This document shows positions 22,020 to 34,719 of a stretch of 64,000 nucleotides of DNA, one piece after another (the stretch's first letter is position 1; the number at the start of each line of letters is the position of its first letter). The translations under genes were made by a program, and so were the position numbers. The notes under the pieces are model-generated. The model was given only the letters and a program-made list of their open reading frames with translations. It searched no databases and was not told the DNA's origin. This stretch comes from Gnetum montanum. Lineage: Eukaryota; Streptophyta; Gnetopsida; Gnetales; Gnetaceae. The DNA lies in NCBI GenBank assembly GCA_015680685.1, contig MNCI01001040.1, forward strand, positions 372,285 to 436,284, read 5' to 3'.

Positions 22020-25000
22020 GATATGTCATAGGATTATAGCATAAGTGCATATGAGTGTCTTCGTTCACCTCTAATCCTCATCGGACCTCACAATGACCTC
22101 ATCTGATGCATCAATGCCCAATGCCTAGACCTTAAGTCCACAGCTCATGATAACTATGTAACATCCATAGAAGCACCACTAAATTGGCCTAACCACCTAG
22201 TTAGGGCTCTCAATCTAGAGGTAGGTGACATCACTAAGGATTCCCTCATCAAAGTCCCTATAGCAACACTCAATGGCAAGGTGAAGACACTAAAACTCAA
22301 TTCCCTATTAGAGCCTCAACACACCTAAAGCATCATCAAAGTTCTCAATGATAACATCAAGGTGTTTGCATGGTCCTATGAGGACATGCCAGGCCTAGAT
22401 CCTCGCATAGTGTAGCACAACATCATCCTCGATCCTCACATAAACATAGTTAAACAAAAATCCTATAAGGTTAGGCCTAAGATGATGTTGGCAATTCGTG
22501 ATGAAATCACCAAGCTCTACAAGGCTAATTTCATCTAGGTAGTCAACTATGCAGATTGGGTTTCCAACATTGTGATTGTACCTAAGAAAAATGGAATCAT
22601 ATGCATCTACATAGACTTCCAAGAACTGAAAAAGTTGACCATCAAAGATGATTTTCCATTGCCTAGCATTGACCAACTAGTTAATACTATATATGGTCAT
22701 GCTTTGTTATCCTTCATGAATGGGTTGTTTAGATACAACTAGATTCAAATCAACTTGGAGCACCAACTCGATACAACCTTCATGACCCCCTGGGGTACAT
22801 TTTTCTATACAATGATTCCTTTCAAACTAAAGAGTGCAGGAGTAACCCACCAATGTGCCATGACATACATCTTCAATGACTACTTGTTAGACTTGCTCAA
22901 TGACTACATTGATGACATTACAATTAAATCCAAGATGGCACATGATCATGTAGATGACTTAGACTACATGCTCAAACATTGTCTTAGACATGACCTTAGG
23001 CTAAATCCTAAGAAGTGTGTCTTCAATGTCAAGATGGGTTTCATGCTAGGCTTTATGGTATTAGAAGTAGGTATATGCATAGACCCCAGTAAGGTTAAGG
23101 CCATCACTAACTGAGCATTACCAACTAACCTTAAAGAGTTATGTGGGTTACAAGGTAGATTGCAATTCATACGTCGATTTATCACATGGTTGACTAATAA
23201 GCTAAAACCAAGGTAACATTTTCTCAAAAAGGGAGTCCACTTTGAGTGGATAGCTTAATGTGAAAAGGCATTTGACTACCTCAAATAAGAGCTGGCTCAA
23301 CTTCCAATAGTCTACCCTTCACAAGGAGATAAACATTTTTACAACTACCTTGTAGCTTTCGACATGTCCATCACTTCTTTGCTTTTCCAAAAGTGAGATG
23401 ATGGCTCAAAGGTCCTTGTATACTACCTAAGCCATGCGTTAGTGGCCCATGAAGCAAAATAAAAAAATGTGAAAAAGAACCACCTTACCTTAGTCTTTGC
23501 ACTTAAGAAGTGAAGGCATTATCTCTTCCGTAGTCAAGTAAACATCAACTGCAAAAGTAATGCACTTCAGGTAATCACAATGAACATCTATTAAAGTAGT
23601 CAAATTTCATAGTGAAAATTAATAACTATGAAGTTTTACTTGCATTACATAGCACAAGCATCAACCAAAGGTCAAGCAATATCCAAGAAACTAATAGCTT
23701 CACCAATAAACAATCAAGCAATGATAGACCCAGAATTCCCGGATGAGCATGTTAGTAGTATAAGCCAAGTGCCTACAACCTTTGAGGTAATCTTAGACTT
23801 TGATGGTGCTTCAACCTTTCAAGGGGGTAGTGTTATTGCTATCATCATGCTTCCCTCTAGGGATATCTAAACCTTTACATATCACTTCACATTTCCTTGC
23901 ACTAATAATGCAGTGGAGTACAAGGGTCTCTTTAGAGGTCTTATAGTAGCTCATAACCTAGGAATCCAAAACATAGCAATCTAAGGTGATTTTTAGTTAG
24001 TCATCAACTAAGTTACAACCTTATTGTGATTTGGTGAAGCACTTGCTCCATTGGTTTGCAATAGTAAATATCTAGCACATCCCCCACAATGAGAACATCA
24101 TTGTCAATACATTAGCCACATTAACCTTAAGAATTTCACCTAACATGTTTCATGCCTTGCCCACTTTAATAACATATTACACCAAGCTCATCACACAAGT
24201 AACGAACATTACATCCATAGCCACAACAAGCATAGCTTACACACAAGAATGGTATGACAACATTAATGTGTACCTTCAACAGGATGAGTCTCCGCAACAT
24301 CTTCCCACTACCCAAAAGGATGCATGTGAAAAAAGTTGTGGTAGTATGTCATTGTAGGTGAGAGCGTGGTTTGTCACAGATCCTATGATGGCATACTACT
24401 AACTAGCATTAGCAATGAGGAAGCATAAATGATCATTGATCAAGTCCATAAGGGACTATGTAGAGGGCACATAGTGCCTAGGGAAATGGCATTGAAAATT
24501 AGACACTTAGGCTATTATTAGCCTTACATGGAGTACAATGGCATTTCCAAGGCTAAGATATGTGACATGTGTCAACAACATGGCAACTTAATGCATGTGC
24601 CACCTACTAAACTGCATACCACATAGATCATGTGGTCATTCCAACATTGGGAGCTGGATATCATAGGGCCCATCACCCCTAAGGCCTTTGTAGGACATAG
24701 CTTTATCATAACTACAACCAAATACTTTACCAAATGGGTTGAAGCTATTCCCCTTAGGAAGACAACATCGCAACAGGTTTGCAAATTCATCCTTGAAAAT
24801 ATAGTAACCTGATTTGGCCTACCCATGACCATTATCATGGACAATAGGCCACAATTTAGTTGTACAAAGACCAAAGCCTTCTGCAAATACCTTGACATCA
24901 AGCATCCTTTCTTGTTGCCACATTACCCATAGGCGAATGGCTAGGTGAAGGCCATAAACAAGGTCATCATCAACCTTCTAAAGAAGATGCTTAGTAGCAG

Positions 25001-25488
25001 CAAACAATGATGGCACAAGTAGTTGGTCTATGCCCTATGGGCCTACCACACCACATGTAGAACAATGATAGGTAGGACACCATATAGCCTTGTGTATGAG
25101 TATGAAGTCATTTTTCCTCTTGAATTACAAGTTCCATCGCTCTGCATAATCCTTTCAAGATTCATTGACAAGGCTCAAAATAATGAGTTGAGAATCATTG
25201 ACCTCGATTCTATAGAGGAGGAGTGCATGTAGACACTTGACCACATCAAATGGTATCAAGAAAAGCAATGGAAAAATCACTACCACAATTAGCATCAACA
25301 CTCAATCAAGAGGTGGACTTAGTTCTCAAGGCTATTTGTGAACTTGGGAACAAATTCTCAGCCAATTGGGAAGGGCTTTCTTGGTCACCAAGGCCTATGA
25401 AAATGGAGCATTCAAACTTGCTGATCTAGACAATAATGAATTTGCCAATTTGGTCAACCATTCCTACCTAAAGCCTTACTATGCCTAA
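22020..25488 (+). pseudogene. Ty3/gypsy pol remnant (RT, RNase H, integrase) of element B
   Basis: Best-preserved pol frame in the window. The N-terminal linker (NIILDPHINIVKQKSY) leads into RT with LPSIDQLVN and a YIDD box at 22,905-22,916 (Val to Ile). Next come the RT connection, then RNase H-like sequence with DFDGAST near 23,800. The integrase zinc-binding region (ICDMCQQH) is near 24,560, and the core (WELDIIGPI, then MDNRPQF) at 24,640-25,130. The third catalytic residue is lost: the GQVE segment reads Gly-stop-Val-Lys, with AAG at 24,948-24,950. The C-terminus (ANWEGLSWSP region, NHSYLKPYYA) stops at 25,488. Most breaks are in-frame TAG or TAA where Gln or Trp is expected, so one frame can be followed for about 1.9 kb. 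No gag or protease lies upstream on this strand. Confidence 0.88.
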
Positions 25489-25524
25489 AATGCATTACCA
25501 CATTAGTAAAAGCAAGGTGAGCAA

Positions 25525-26085
25525 AGCATTCAGTATGATGTTAAACTGGCATAGAGCATCCACTATGATGTTAAAATGGCATAGATAGTACACTATGATT
25601 ATAAACTAGCACAAAATGTCCTTGGGATCTAACGTTAAATTGGCATCTATAGAAAACCCATCTGTAGTGAAACTAGCACAGCAAGTCCACTATGACTATA
25701 AATTAGCACAACATGTCATTGGGCTATGACATTAAATTAACATCCATAGCAAACCCATCCGCTATGACTTTAAACTAGCATAGCAAGTTCACTATGACTA
25801 TAAACTAGCATAGAGCATCTTTGGGCCACAATGTTAAACTAGCATCCACAGCACTCATCTACCACAATGCTTAAACTGACATAGCTCATTCTTGCATCAT
25901 GATGTTAAACTACCACAACATCCACTATCTGTTACAATGTTAAACTAGCACACAATAGTCTACTAGGACTATAAACTAGAGCATCATGGTCTACCAAGGT
26001 TTTAAACTAGGTTCATGGTTTGCTAAGACCTTAAACTAGCATAGCATGTGATCTACCAAGATCTTAAACTAGGTTCACAATTCAA
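25525..26085 (+). repeat. Boundary minisatellite, 3' UTR of element B
   Basis: About 13-15 diverged units of 35-45 bp with the recurring phrase CTATGATNNTAAACTAGCA, then AAGNTTTAAACTAGGTTCA near the end. Directly follows the pol stop. Confidence 0.75.
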
Positions 26086-27748
26086 CACACATAACTCAAC
26101 ATGCATAGTTTTGCAGACAAGCGAGCATGAATACTTTTGATCCTCCATCATTTGCCCATGCCTCTTGGGCAAGGTAGGGTAGGGCATTGTAGTTCAAGAA
26201 TGGAGTTCATGTCATCAAGAAAGAGATCTCTGGAACATTTGTAACATCATCGGCCTTGGAATTTTGCTAATCCTCCAGAGATGCCCTTGGACATTTTTCT
26301 AATCTTTTAAAGCTACTGCCACCATCACCAATTGTGCCATCCCCAAGCTGCACCAACAACATCACTAGCCTTGGGTATTTCATTATTCATTAGAGCTCTC
26401 ACTGTCAGCACCACTAGCTGGAGTCCCAGTAGTACTCTGGCCCAATCACAATACTACCATCCTCCAACCCTCACCATTTCCTAGGCTTGAAAGTGCATAT
26501 AGCAACTTGGCTCCTTGCCATTTTGCTAGATTTCCAAGTTCCTATCCTTCATGTGGAGTCTTGAGCACCCGCATTGATGTCACCCCCGACTGCTTCATTA
26601 GCCTCCCTTGGGTGCTCACCTTTGGTGTGGCTACTAAACCTTTTATATCCTTTTGGCTCTAGCACCTACATTGGCCTTCTTACTTTGGCACTACAAGCTC
26701 TTAAAACTATTTCAGCACTCGTGACACTTGTAGCACCTTCACAACTAGCAATTTGCTCTTATCTCATGTTGTGTGGTTATTCTCTTATTTTCTCTACATT
26801 ATGTTTGTAGGACAAAGCCCAAAGGTGGTCATTTAGAGGCATGTTTTATTATAGTGGCAAGTCACCACATTGCTCTAACGTGCCTAGTTGGACTCACCAA
26901 GACACTCAACAGTGCACATCCCTATTACCCCACTATTGCCTATTTGCATTTACCCCTTTATCTTTCCTTTCCCTATCTTTCCTACTAGCTTCTCTAATGC
27001 ATATGGCATCCTTCTTTTAGTCAACCACAAAACCTATGATGGATGTAACACAACTCATCCCATGGGAAGCCTCTATGGGCTAGTCAAAGCCCAAGTGGAT
27101 GGAATGCAAGTCATCCTAGGGAGGAAACACTTGTTCCATAGATGCAATGTGGTTGCCTCTAAGCAAAGCCCATCAAGTGGCACATAGTCCACTCGATGAT
27201 AAGCATCTTGTAGCTAGCATTTTACAAAGAAAAAAAAAGCAAAAAGCAAAATAAAAAAGCATAAAATTCAAAAAAATGAAGGGGGTTAAACATGTCCCCA
27301 AGAAAGAATTTAGCAAAGCTACAATTTTGCAACCAATCCAACCCTAAATTTGCATTAGCCTTCTCATAAGCACTCCAACAAGAGGTCAACATGTTAGGGG
27401 TAAGCCATTTTGGCGCTATGGGTGATAGCTCTCTCACAAGCATGCTAACAAGAGGTCATCATTTCACCAACAAGCCACCCTGCTGTCATGATCATGGTCA
27501 ACTATGTTGATCCCTTGTCTCGTAGTATGATACATCATTTGCATCTCATTGGTTTCTTGCTATCCCAAGATAATTCCCTACATCCATTACTCTCAACATA
27601 CCATTTTCTTTAGCACTCTTGAGCCTAGAAAAGTTCCCTCCAACTAGGTACTAATGAGCAATGTTGGTGTCATGCCTGCTGTGGTGTTTTAGGTTCTTTG
27701 TTAACGTCTCTTGGGCCACTCTTCCAAATGTAAACAAAGAGAGGCCAA
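26086..27748 (+). other. 3' UTR of element B ending in polypurine tract
   Basis: Non-coding region homologous to the 3' UTR of element C read on the minus strand (36,220 down to 34,734). Examples are CATGCCTCTTGGGCAAGGTAG near 26,160 and CCATGGGAAGCCTCTATGGG near 27,060. ORFs inside are not conserved between the copies and are probably chance. It ends with a purine-rich AAACAAAGAGAGG tract at 27,732-27,746, immediately before the LTR. Confidence 0.6.
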
Positions 27749-29516
27749 TGAAACACCACCAAATTTTGGCCATAGTACCTTGATTGCAAATTTTCCTAAG
27801 TGTCAGCATGAGATAATTTTTTTCTAAGTGTTTGGCCCATGATCCCACTACTAGGTCTATGCTCTAGAGCATAGCATGTAGCACAGAACCAACTTTGCAA
27901 AATTTTCTAAGTGTCAACAATAGTCACAGAAATTATTCTAAGTGCCCTACTATGCTCCCATTCCTCCTGGTATGCTCTTGAGTGTAGAAAGTGTATCAAC
28001 ACTCTGGTGGCTAGTTTGCATGAGTGTTAAGCCAAAAGATATCAAGCTAGCTCAAATGGAAGAAATAGTTTAGCAGATTTTCTAACTCCTAAGGCTACCC
28101 CTCCTTCTATGCTCTAGAGCATAGCTAGCGTAGCAAGAACAAGGACTACAATTTCCACTAGATTTCTCTAAGTGTTCATGTTATGCCCTATCCCCTCCTA
28201 CTACACTCATGAGCATAGTAAGCATAACAGTTTTGGACTTTAGTTTTCTTGCAAAATCTACCTAATTGTTGGGTTACACTCTAGAAAGTAGCTAGCATAG
28301 CAACATGAAACTACCTCCAAAATATTCCAAAGCTTAGCACAGGCCTTCATTCTAGCTCCAACACTCGTTTGGCAAGTAAGATCAACAACTTGCACTTTCT
28401 TTGCACCCCCTATGTCCAAAAATTGTACCTACACTTAACCATATTTGAAAGAGGGGAGAGCGTAGTCCCAAAGCGTAGCCTCCAAATTGCACTATTTTAC
28501 ACTATTTGTAGGTACATTGTGGTCTTGGCACATGCAATCTTGGCAGCATAGTCACAATTTGGTAGTCTCTTGGGGTCCAATGGAGCATACGAAAGTGTAG
28601 CACCTATTGCATTAGGAGGAGCATAGCAGAGGTTAGCATAGCCCCACCTACCCCCTTTACCATGTGGCAGTTGATCTACACTTCACACTAATCCTAACCC
28701 TATAAATAGCTTAGCATTCCACACTCTAGGGGATAAAAATTCAAGCAGCAATTGGCATTTTTGGTTGACAATTTTTCACCCACTTGGCAATTTGACAATC
28801 TTTAGCATTATGCTCAAGTACCACTTAGCACCCAAGGCACCTTGAGCACTCCACATACCAAATTTTATTAGCACCTTGGCAACACCTTCGCATCCCATTT
28901 AGCACCATAGCATACCATAGCCCACAGGACACAGCGACAACCAACCCAATAGGCACATACTTTGCAACGAACATCGGTCTTCATCTTGGGACACCCCAAA
29001 GACTATGGCTACACTACTACTATGCTTGTCTATACATTGTGTACCTTCTCACCTCTCTTTTATAATTGCTACACTCCCCATTTGGGGTGATGACATTCTC
29101 TCTCTCTCAAAATCCTCTACATTTTCAAGCATTTATGATGCATTTTTCTTTCAAATTTTAGCATTACATTCACATCTCCTTGCTAATTGACACATTTTTG
29201 CACATTCACACCATCATTCTCATGCTAGAAAACCCCATTATACTTAGGCTTAGTCAGCCCTAGTACTACCAAAAACACTGTTATAACACTTGGCATTATT
29301 TTACAACATCAACACTTGCATTTTGACTAACCACACCACACCCAGTTACACCCAATACCCTAGTTTTAGTCAAAAAAAAGTCCTTGTTCAATCAACAAGA
29401 CTATCCAGGGCACTTTACCTTCATTTTCTAGTAAGGCCCTCATGTGGAGGCATGGTTGAGGCTATGCACTAGTGAACCCCTCAATGTTTTAGCTGCCAAC
29501 ATTTTCAATCACTACA
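27749..29516 (+). mobile_element. 3' LTR of element B
   Basis: Begins TGAAACACCACCAAATTTTGG after the polypurine tract and ends CATTTTCAATCACTACA, giving TG...CA termini and 1,768 bp. The boundaries come from comparison with 53,371-55,763 and the two LTRs of element C: sequence upstream is shared only by 3' LTRs. U3 contains repeats of TTTTTCTAAGTGTCA-type boxes alternating with palindromes such as CTATGCTCTAGAGCATAG (near 27,860 and 28,115). A TATA box lies at 28,701-28,709. No matching target duplication could be checked because the 5' end of B is missing. Confidence 0.75.
28701..28709 (+). promoter_or_regulatory. TATA box of element B LTR
   Basis: CCCTATAAATAGC, about 950 bp into the LTR. 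The same context (AACCCTATAAATA) appears in the LTR at 56,132 and on the minus strand at 50,967-50,979. Confidence 0.6.
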
Positions 29517-30216
29517 ATATTTTCTAAATCTTCCTTATAGGTATTTTGGTTACAAAACAAGGATATTGAGGTTTTGGCCATTTCATTCAATTTTATGCTC
29601 AAATGGATTCCTAATTTATCATCACATTCTTGTCAAAATGATTTATAAATTTAGAGAATGATCTTGTTAATAGGTATGATGATATTATTCAAAGGCAACA
29701 CAATTTCATTAGATGTTTACTAACAACTTCTCTACTCAATGCTATTGTTCTAGGAGAGCATGAATAGTATTTTTTGGATGATGCTAAGGTTGTAATCAAG
29801 ATATTGTTTTTAGATCATTGTTAAGTACACTATTTTTTATAGATAGATAACTGCAGTGGTGATAACAAGAATAAATATTTGTTCCTTTACTTATTATTAC
29901 TGATGAGCGATGTAGGTTCCTCTATGCCCAACCATACAAATCATGAAGCATTCATGCATGATCCAATTAAATTCCGTGGACTCTCTAGTTTCTAATGCAC
30001 TAGTCTTCTAGGAAGTGAATCTTGCCATAAGGTCATTCATTTTCTTTCCAATTACACTTGTGAAGTACAAAGGTATGGTTAAGTGTAATTGAGGCATATG
30101 ATTTTTGTCATTTTATGTTTTATGTTCTTTGATGCTTGAAGAGAGATATAAAGTAATTTAATAACTAATTCAATCTAACTAACTAACTAACTAGTCTCTA
30201 GCTAATCCTAGTATAA
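29517..30216 (-). other. Unassigned AT-rich sequence, possibly leader of a second LTR element
   Basis: Between the end of the element B LTR and a primer-binding-site-like motif on the minus strand. Contains a short TAAC tandem repeat at about 30,175-30,192. No recognisable gag frame or other gene. If the small LTR at 30,235-30,851 is a 5' LTR, this would be the start of its internal region, truncated by element B. Confidence 0.25.
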
Positions 30217-30229
30217 GCATCTGATCCCA
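30217..30229 (-). other. Primer-binding-site-like motif
   Basis: Minus strand TGGGATCAGATGC, five bases after a TGTACA LTR end. It resembles the initiator-Met tRNA primer site TGGTATCAGAGC common in plant elements, with about three differences. Confidence 0.35.
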
Positions 30230-30234
30230 CTTTC

Positions 30235-30851
30235 TGTACACATCTTGAATCCATGTATCCACTACTAGGTTACCAAGCACTATGCTACTGGATACACCAA
30301 GCAATAATGCTACTAGGATTACCAAGCGAATATGTGTTTATGCTCGAAGTAGTCATACCTCTGTACTTAATCTATTTAGCTTAATTAATTAAATTCTAAT
30401 TTAGCTTAATTGATTTAATATTTAATAAAAATAATGAATGCATAAATAAAACATTTAAGCTATCCAGAATACTACAAGGTTTATCAAGAAGCTTGTCTTT
30501 ATTGTTATACACACTAGTGTGGTTTAGGTACAATAGTTCTTGAATAAAGATTTGTACACTCAATCACTCCTATTGTGGATACTTAGGAAAAATATTCTAA
30601 CTTTCAAATACACAAACTACAAGAGCTTTGCTACTACTATGAATCTGATGCCCATAAACATAGTTGAGAGCTTGTATTTATAGTTTTTGCTCTAGGGTTG
30701 CATTGATGGGGCCCCATAAATGTAGCAAACACTACATCAACATGGCCCCTTCAATGGGGAAACACCACGTAAATGAGGCCCCATCAACAAGGGCCCGTTA
30801 ATGAGGCTACATCAATAAAGACCTATCAATGCAACACATTGACACTCATCA
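30235..30851 (-). mobile_element. Small LTR (about 617 bp) of an unrelated Ty3/gypsy-like element
   Basis: On the minus strand it begins TGATGAGTGTC just after a CATGGGGGTA polypurine-like tract and ends TGTACA before a primer-binding-like motif. It has repeated GGGGCC-CATTGATG phrases and a TATA box (CTATAAATACAAG, near 30,672-30,684). Directly upstream a short frame reads LEDKFLFSHGG, typical of the last residues of pol next to the polypurine tract in chromodomain-type gypsy elements. Having a pol end on one side and a primer site on the other would fit a recombinant LTR. Confidence 0.45.
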
Positions 30852-31090
30852 TACCCCCATGACTGAATAAAAACTTGTCCTCAAGTTCTTTTACAAAATT
30901 GGGAAGGTATGGGATTATTGACTAACTCTTAACAAAACAAAAAAAACTAACTTGACAAAACTGAGTGCCCAAGTGTACGAATTAACACATTATAAAATTA
31001 CGATGTTCATGACACAAAATTGAACACCATGACATGACTACAAATATTTGTATAGCACATCCTCTGATGGTGTCAAGACAAAGATGAACA

Positions 31091-32628
31091 TTAGATAGTA
31101 CCATGTGGTGGTGCCTGTTGAGGCTCTAAAGGACTTTTGCTAGCTTTAAGCACATGTGGTAGTTGAGGTGGCTATGGTTGTCCTACTATAGTTGCAACCT
31201 CTAGTGGAAGGCAAAAGGCATCAAGCAATGCCTTCATATTCTCCTCGTTACTCCAAGGATCATTCATAGTCCATGAGGCATCACTAATGTGAGTTGGAAT
31301 GGGAATATCCCATGGACAAGGCATGACCGAGAACATCTCCTTTATGTTAACAAACCAAGCAACAAACTATTTACATTTGATGTTGAATTCCCTTACTACA
31401 TTTTGCAACTCCTAGTAGTCATTCATCCTCCTAGCCAAGTTCTTGATAGTTGATCATTGATCTATGAATCATGCCTTGAGAACTTTGGGTTTAGCATTGG
31501 CCATCAAAAGCTTGTCCTTGGTGTTCTTGTGGTGGTCTAACTTGGCCTCGTATAGTAAGTACGAGTTGGCCACCTATTTCCCTAATTCAAACTATGGCCA
31601 TCTAGTAGTCAACATGGCCAGATTTGTGTAATGGAGATTGGCAAGCTCCATGTACTCCATCATCTCCTCGATCTACAACTCCTTCTTGTGTATTTCCACC
31701 TTTTTGTAGGCATCTATCCCATCAAAAATGGATTGCCATAACTCTTTTTCTTGTTGGAGTTACTAGAGGGTCTCATTTACCTTTACCTTCACTAACTAGA
31801 TGTGCTTCTCATTTACTTCTTTTAGTAGACTAACTTGTTCTCTATAGTGGTCCTTGACTCTCTTAAATTTGAGAGCCTGCAATTTGTAGGTGGTTATGCA
31901 CACACCTCCTCTATGGAGAGATTCCTATTCTTTGCTACCAATCTTATCAATTTTTTATTTTCTCTAGCTAGTTGCTCCTACTATAGTTTCTTTTGTACAT
32001 CAATATTCCATAGGTAATGATTCTCTGTGGTCAATTGGACATTATCCTAATGGGTCTAATCTAATGACTTTTGAATCTTATGTTGTGTGGCCTCTACCAA
32101 GGATCTATTAAACACCTCCATTTCCATTGCAGCTCAACCCCATTGAGCTTAGTGTGAAGTTATGCCATAGCCTCATCTCTTGTTAGTGCTAAGTTGAGAA
32201 ATGCGGGATTGGCAATCTAGGCTCTTAGATCAGCAACTTCCATAGCCAAGCATTCATTCTACTCCTTAGCTATTTCAAGTTGCCCCTCAAATATGATATT
32301 TTTGGCTCTTGACACTAGTAGCTCTAACTAGGTTATAGTGATGTTGTCTAAAAGGTCAAAGACATCTAGAAGCAATTGCCCAATTTCCACTAGTCAATCT
32401 ATCAGTTCCTCATACTATGTTATGCTTATTCTACCACTTATTATCCCTGCAAATATCTACACATCTCTGAGTGAAGTGATGTCTAGTGTAGATGCCACAA
32501 GTGCATTGAGCATTTCAAAAATTCTATCAATGATCACTTCTACTATTGTTTCTTGTCCCTAGTGCTGCATCCTCCTCCAAGTACATCAAGAAGGTCACAA
32601 CATTCCCAGAGATTTTTGTGAGTGTTTG
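31091..32628 (-). pseudogene. 3' part of an unrecognised coiled-coil ORF, interrupted by element C
   Basis: The minus-strand frame carries long Glu/Lys/Leu-rich heptad-like stretches (for example ENKKLIRLVAKNRNLSIEEV near 31,900 and VKDHYREQVSLLKEVNEKHI near 31,830). These are followed by a better-preserved segment (IEEMMEYMELANLHYTNLAML near 31,640, shortened here) and a Pro-rich tail that stops at 31,091. Stops interrupt it about every 30-60 codons. I do not recognise the family. At its right end it meets the 3' LTR of element C. Sequence at 52,444-53,370 reads in the same direction and would join it across the insertion. It may be an extra ORF of another retrotransposon or a decayed host gene. 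Confidence 0.5.
32624..32628. repeat. Left target-site duplication of element C
   Basis: GTTTG directly outside the LTR end. The right-hand counterpart, 52,439-52,443, reads TTTTG: four of five bases match, consistent with an aged 5-bp duplication. Confidence 0.45.
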
Positions 32629-34719
32629 TGTAGCATCTGAAAATGTCAGTGGCTAGAACACTGAAAGGTCATTAAGCACATAACCTAACCCCAAGTCCAT
32701 AGGAGGGTCGTGCTAGAGAATATGGAAATGGAATGCCCTCAGTAGTCTGGTTGATGAATCAAGGACTTACGTGGTGTCAAATAACCATTCATTGATAATA
32801 GTTTTAGCACATTACATGTAGAAGTTGAAACAAGTAAGAACGTAGCATGCACAATAGTAGAAGTGTATCAATGTACATAATAGTGGTAATAAACATAAAT
32901 AAATGCATGATAGTGCAACATGTATGCTATAGAAAAGTAAAATGAGAATTCAAGTAAGGAAATGCACTACCTCGAGATTGGGGGACTTGACTTTTGATTG
33001 AATGATGGATGTGTACAATTGGAGAGCAACATTGGACAAACATAGTTGGGTAGTAGAGAAATATGGTCATAGCTTCTAGGATGCTGCAGATGTGGTGTTG
33101 ATAAGCACAAATGAGCTAATTCTTGCTGGATGAAGAGTTGTTATGCTAGAGTTGAAGAGAGATTTTGGAGGCTCTAATGCTGGGATTTGCTACTCATCAG
33201 CCTTCTGCTCGCCAATCTGCTGCCAAAGCCAACTACAAAAGCTAACACTTAGAATGTTGTTTACTGGGGTATGTATAGAGCCTAGGGTTGAGAAAGAGAT
33301 GTGGTTTGGATGCCACATGTCCTGGGTCCCATGTAGCATGAATGTAAACATGTCACGCTGGTGTGCTACGCTCAAAGTGTGGTGCTACGCTAATATGCTA
33401 CTCCAAATGGAACAAGAGCGAGAGTAGGAATAGTTGTCCACCTATGACCACATTGCCCAGACTGCATGTGTCAAAATTTGAGACTACCACATTTTTACAC
33501 AAGTGTCTAGAACAAATGCAAATTGGAGCCTATGCTCTAGGACTATGTCTTCCCTTCTCTTTCGAGTAGGATCAAGCATAGGAACAAGTTTTGAGGATCA
33601 ACAAGGGGTGCAAAAAAAAAAATCAAACTACTAATATTGGTTGTCGAGGAGAAGCTAGAGTAGAAATGACCATCGACGACATGTTCTAGAAATTTTGGAG
33701 AGGTCCTAAGGATTTTTTTCAAGTGTTACGATGTCTATGCTATTCATCGTAGCAAAGTAGCGTGAACACTGGCTTGCTACATTGTGCTACGCTACATAGC
33801 GTAGCATAGTGTAGCATCCCCCTTTGCAAATGAATGTTGTCAAAAATTGAAAATATCATTTTGAAACCCAACAGGACAAGCAACTTGAACAATTGGCAAC
33901 CATTCTTTCCACATCAAAGAGCCTACGACCTCTCAATTTCATTCTTGAGACACTTTTGTCATTGATATGCCTGCTATGCTGTGTAGCGTAGCACAGTGTA
34001 GCACTTGATTTTGAACAAATTTTACATTAATCTACACTTCTCTACCATGGGACCTTGGTCATGTTCCGAGGGCAAAGTGGGACAAGCAACTTGGAGGTCA
34101 AAGAATGGTGAAGTGTATTTTCCATGTCAAAACAACTTGAGGGAGGATTTTATTAATGTTGGCACCCTACTACACTATGCAATGTAGCATAGTGTAGCAT
34201 CCAAAATAGGATGAATTTTATGCCACTTACTAGATTTTTCCATGTCACGATAACCATACTCCAAGGATGTAGTAGGACAAGCATCCTTGGAAGTCAAAAT
34301 TTCCCAAATTCTTAGAAAACATTTCAACACTGCATGCCCTACTACGCTGTCTACATTGGACAGCGTAGCATAGCGTAATAGGTCAAAAATAGAAAATTTT
34401 CCATACTATTTTGCACATCCTAAACAATTTTGATTGCTCTTAGCTTGGTACTTGGGTGGACTGACAACTGGGACGGCCCAAAAGATACAAAAAATTGTCG
34501 AACTACATGGTCCACCTCCAATACTCTGTTTGTGTAAACTGGCCTTGCAACTGGATGCTACGTTAACTATGATAAGGAACATAACAGAAAAGCCTAGAGA
34601 AAAATTTGTGAATGTTTGGACTTCTAGGGTGCCCCACAATCTATGTGGCCCATCATGACACCACATTTGGAGAAATTTTACCTAAGTCTCAATGCTTGGA
34701 CAAATCTGATGTTGTTTCA
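32629..34719 (-). mobile_element. 3' LTR of element C
   Basis: Minus strand starts TGAAACAACATCAGATTTG after the AAAGAGGGGC tract and ends GACATTTTCAGATGCTACA; 2,091 bp. Four hairpins of TGCTACGCT/AGCGTAGCA type lie at about 34,341-34,380, 34,165-34,203, 33,970-34,003 and 33,765-33,822, spaced near 195 bp. The TATA region near 33,268-33,280 reads CTATACATA, a mutated form of the CTATAAATA in the 5' LTR. Confidence 0.8.
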
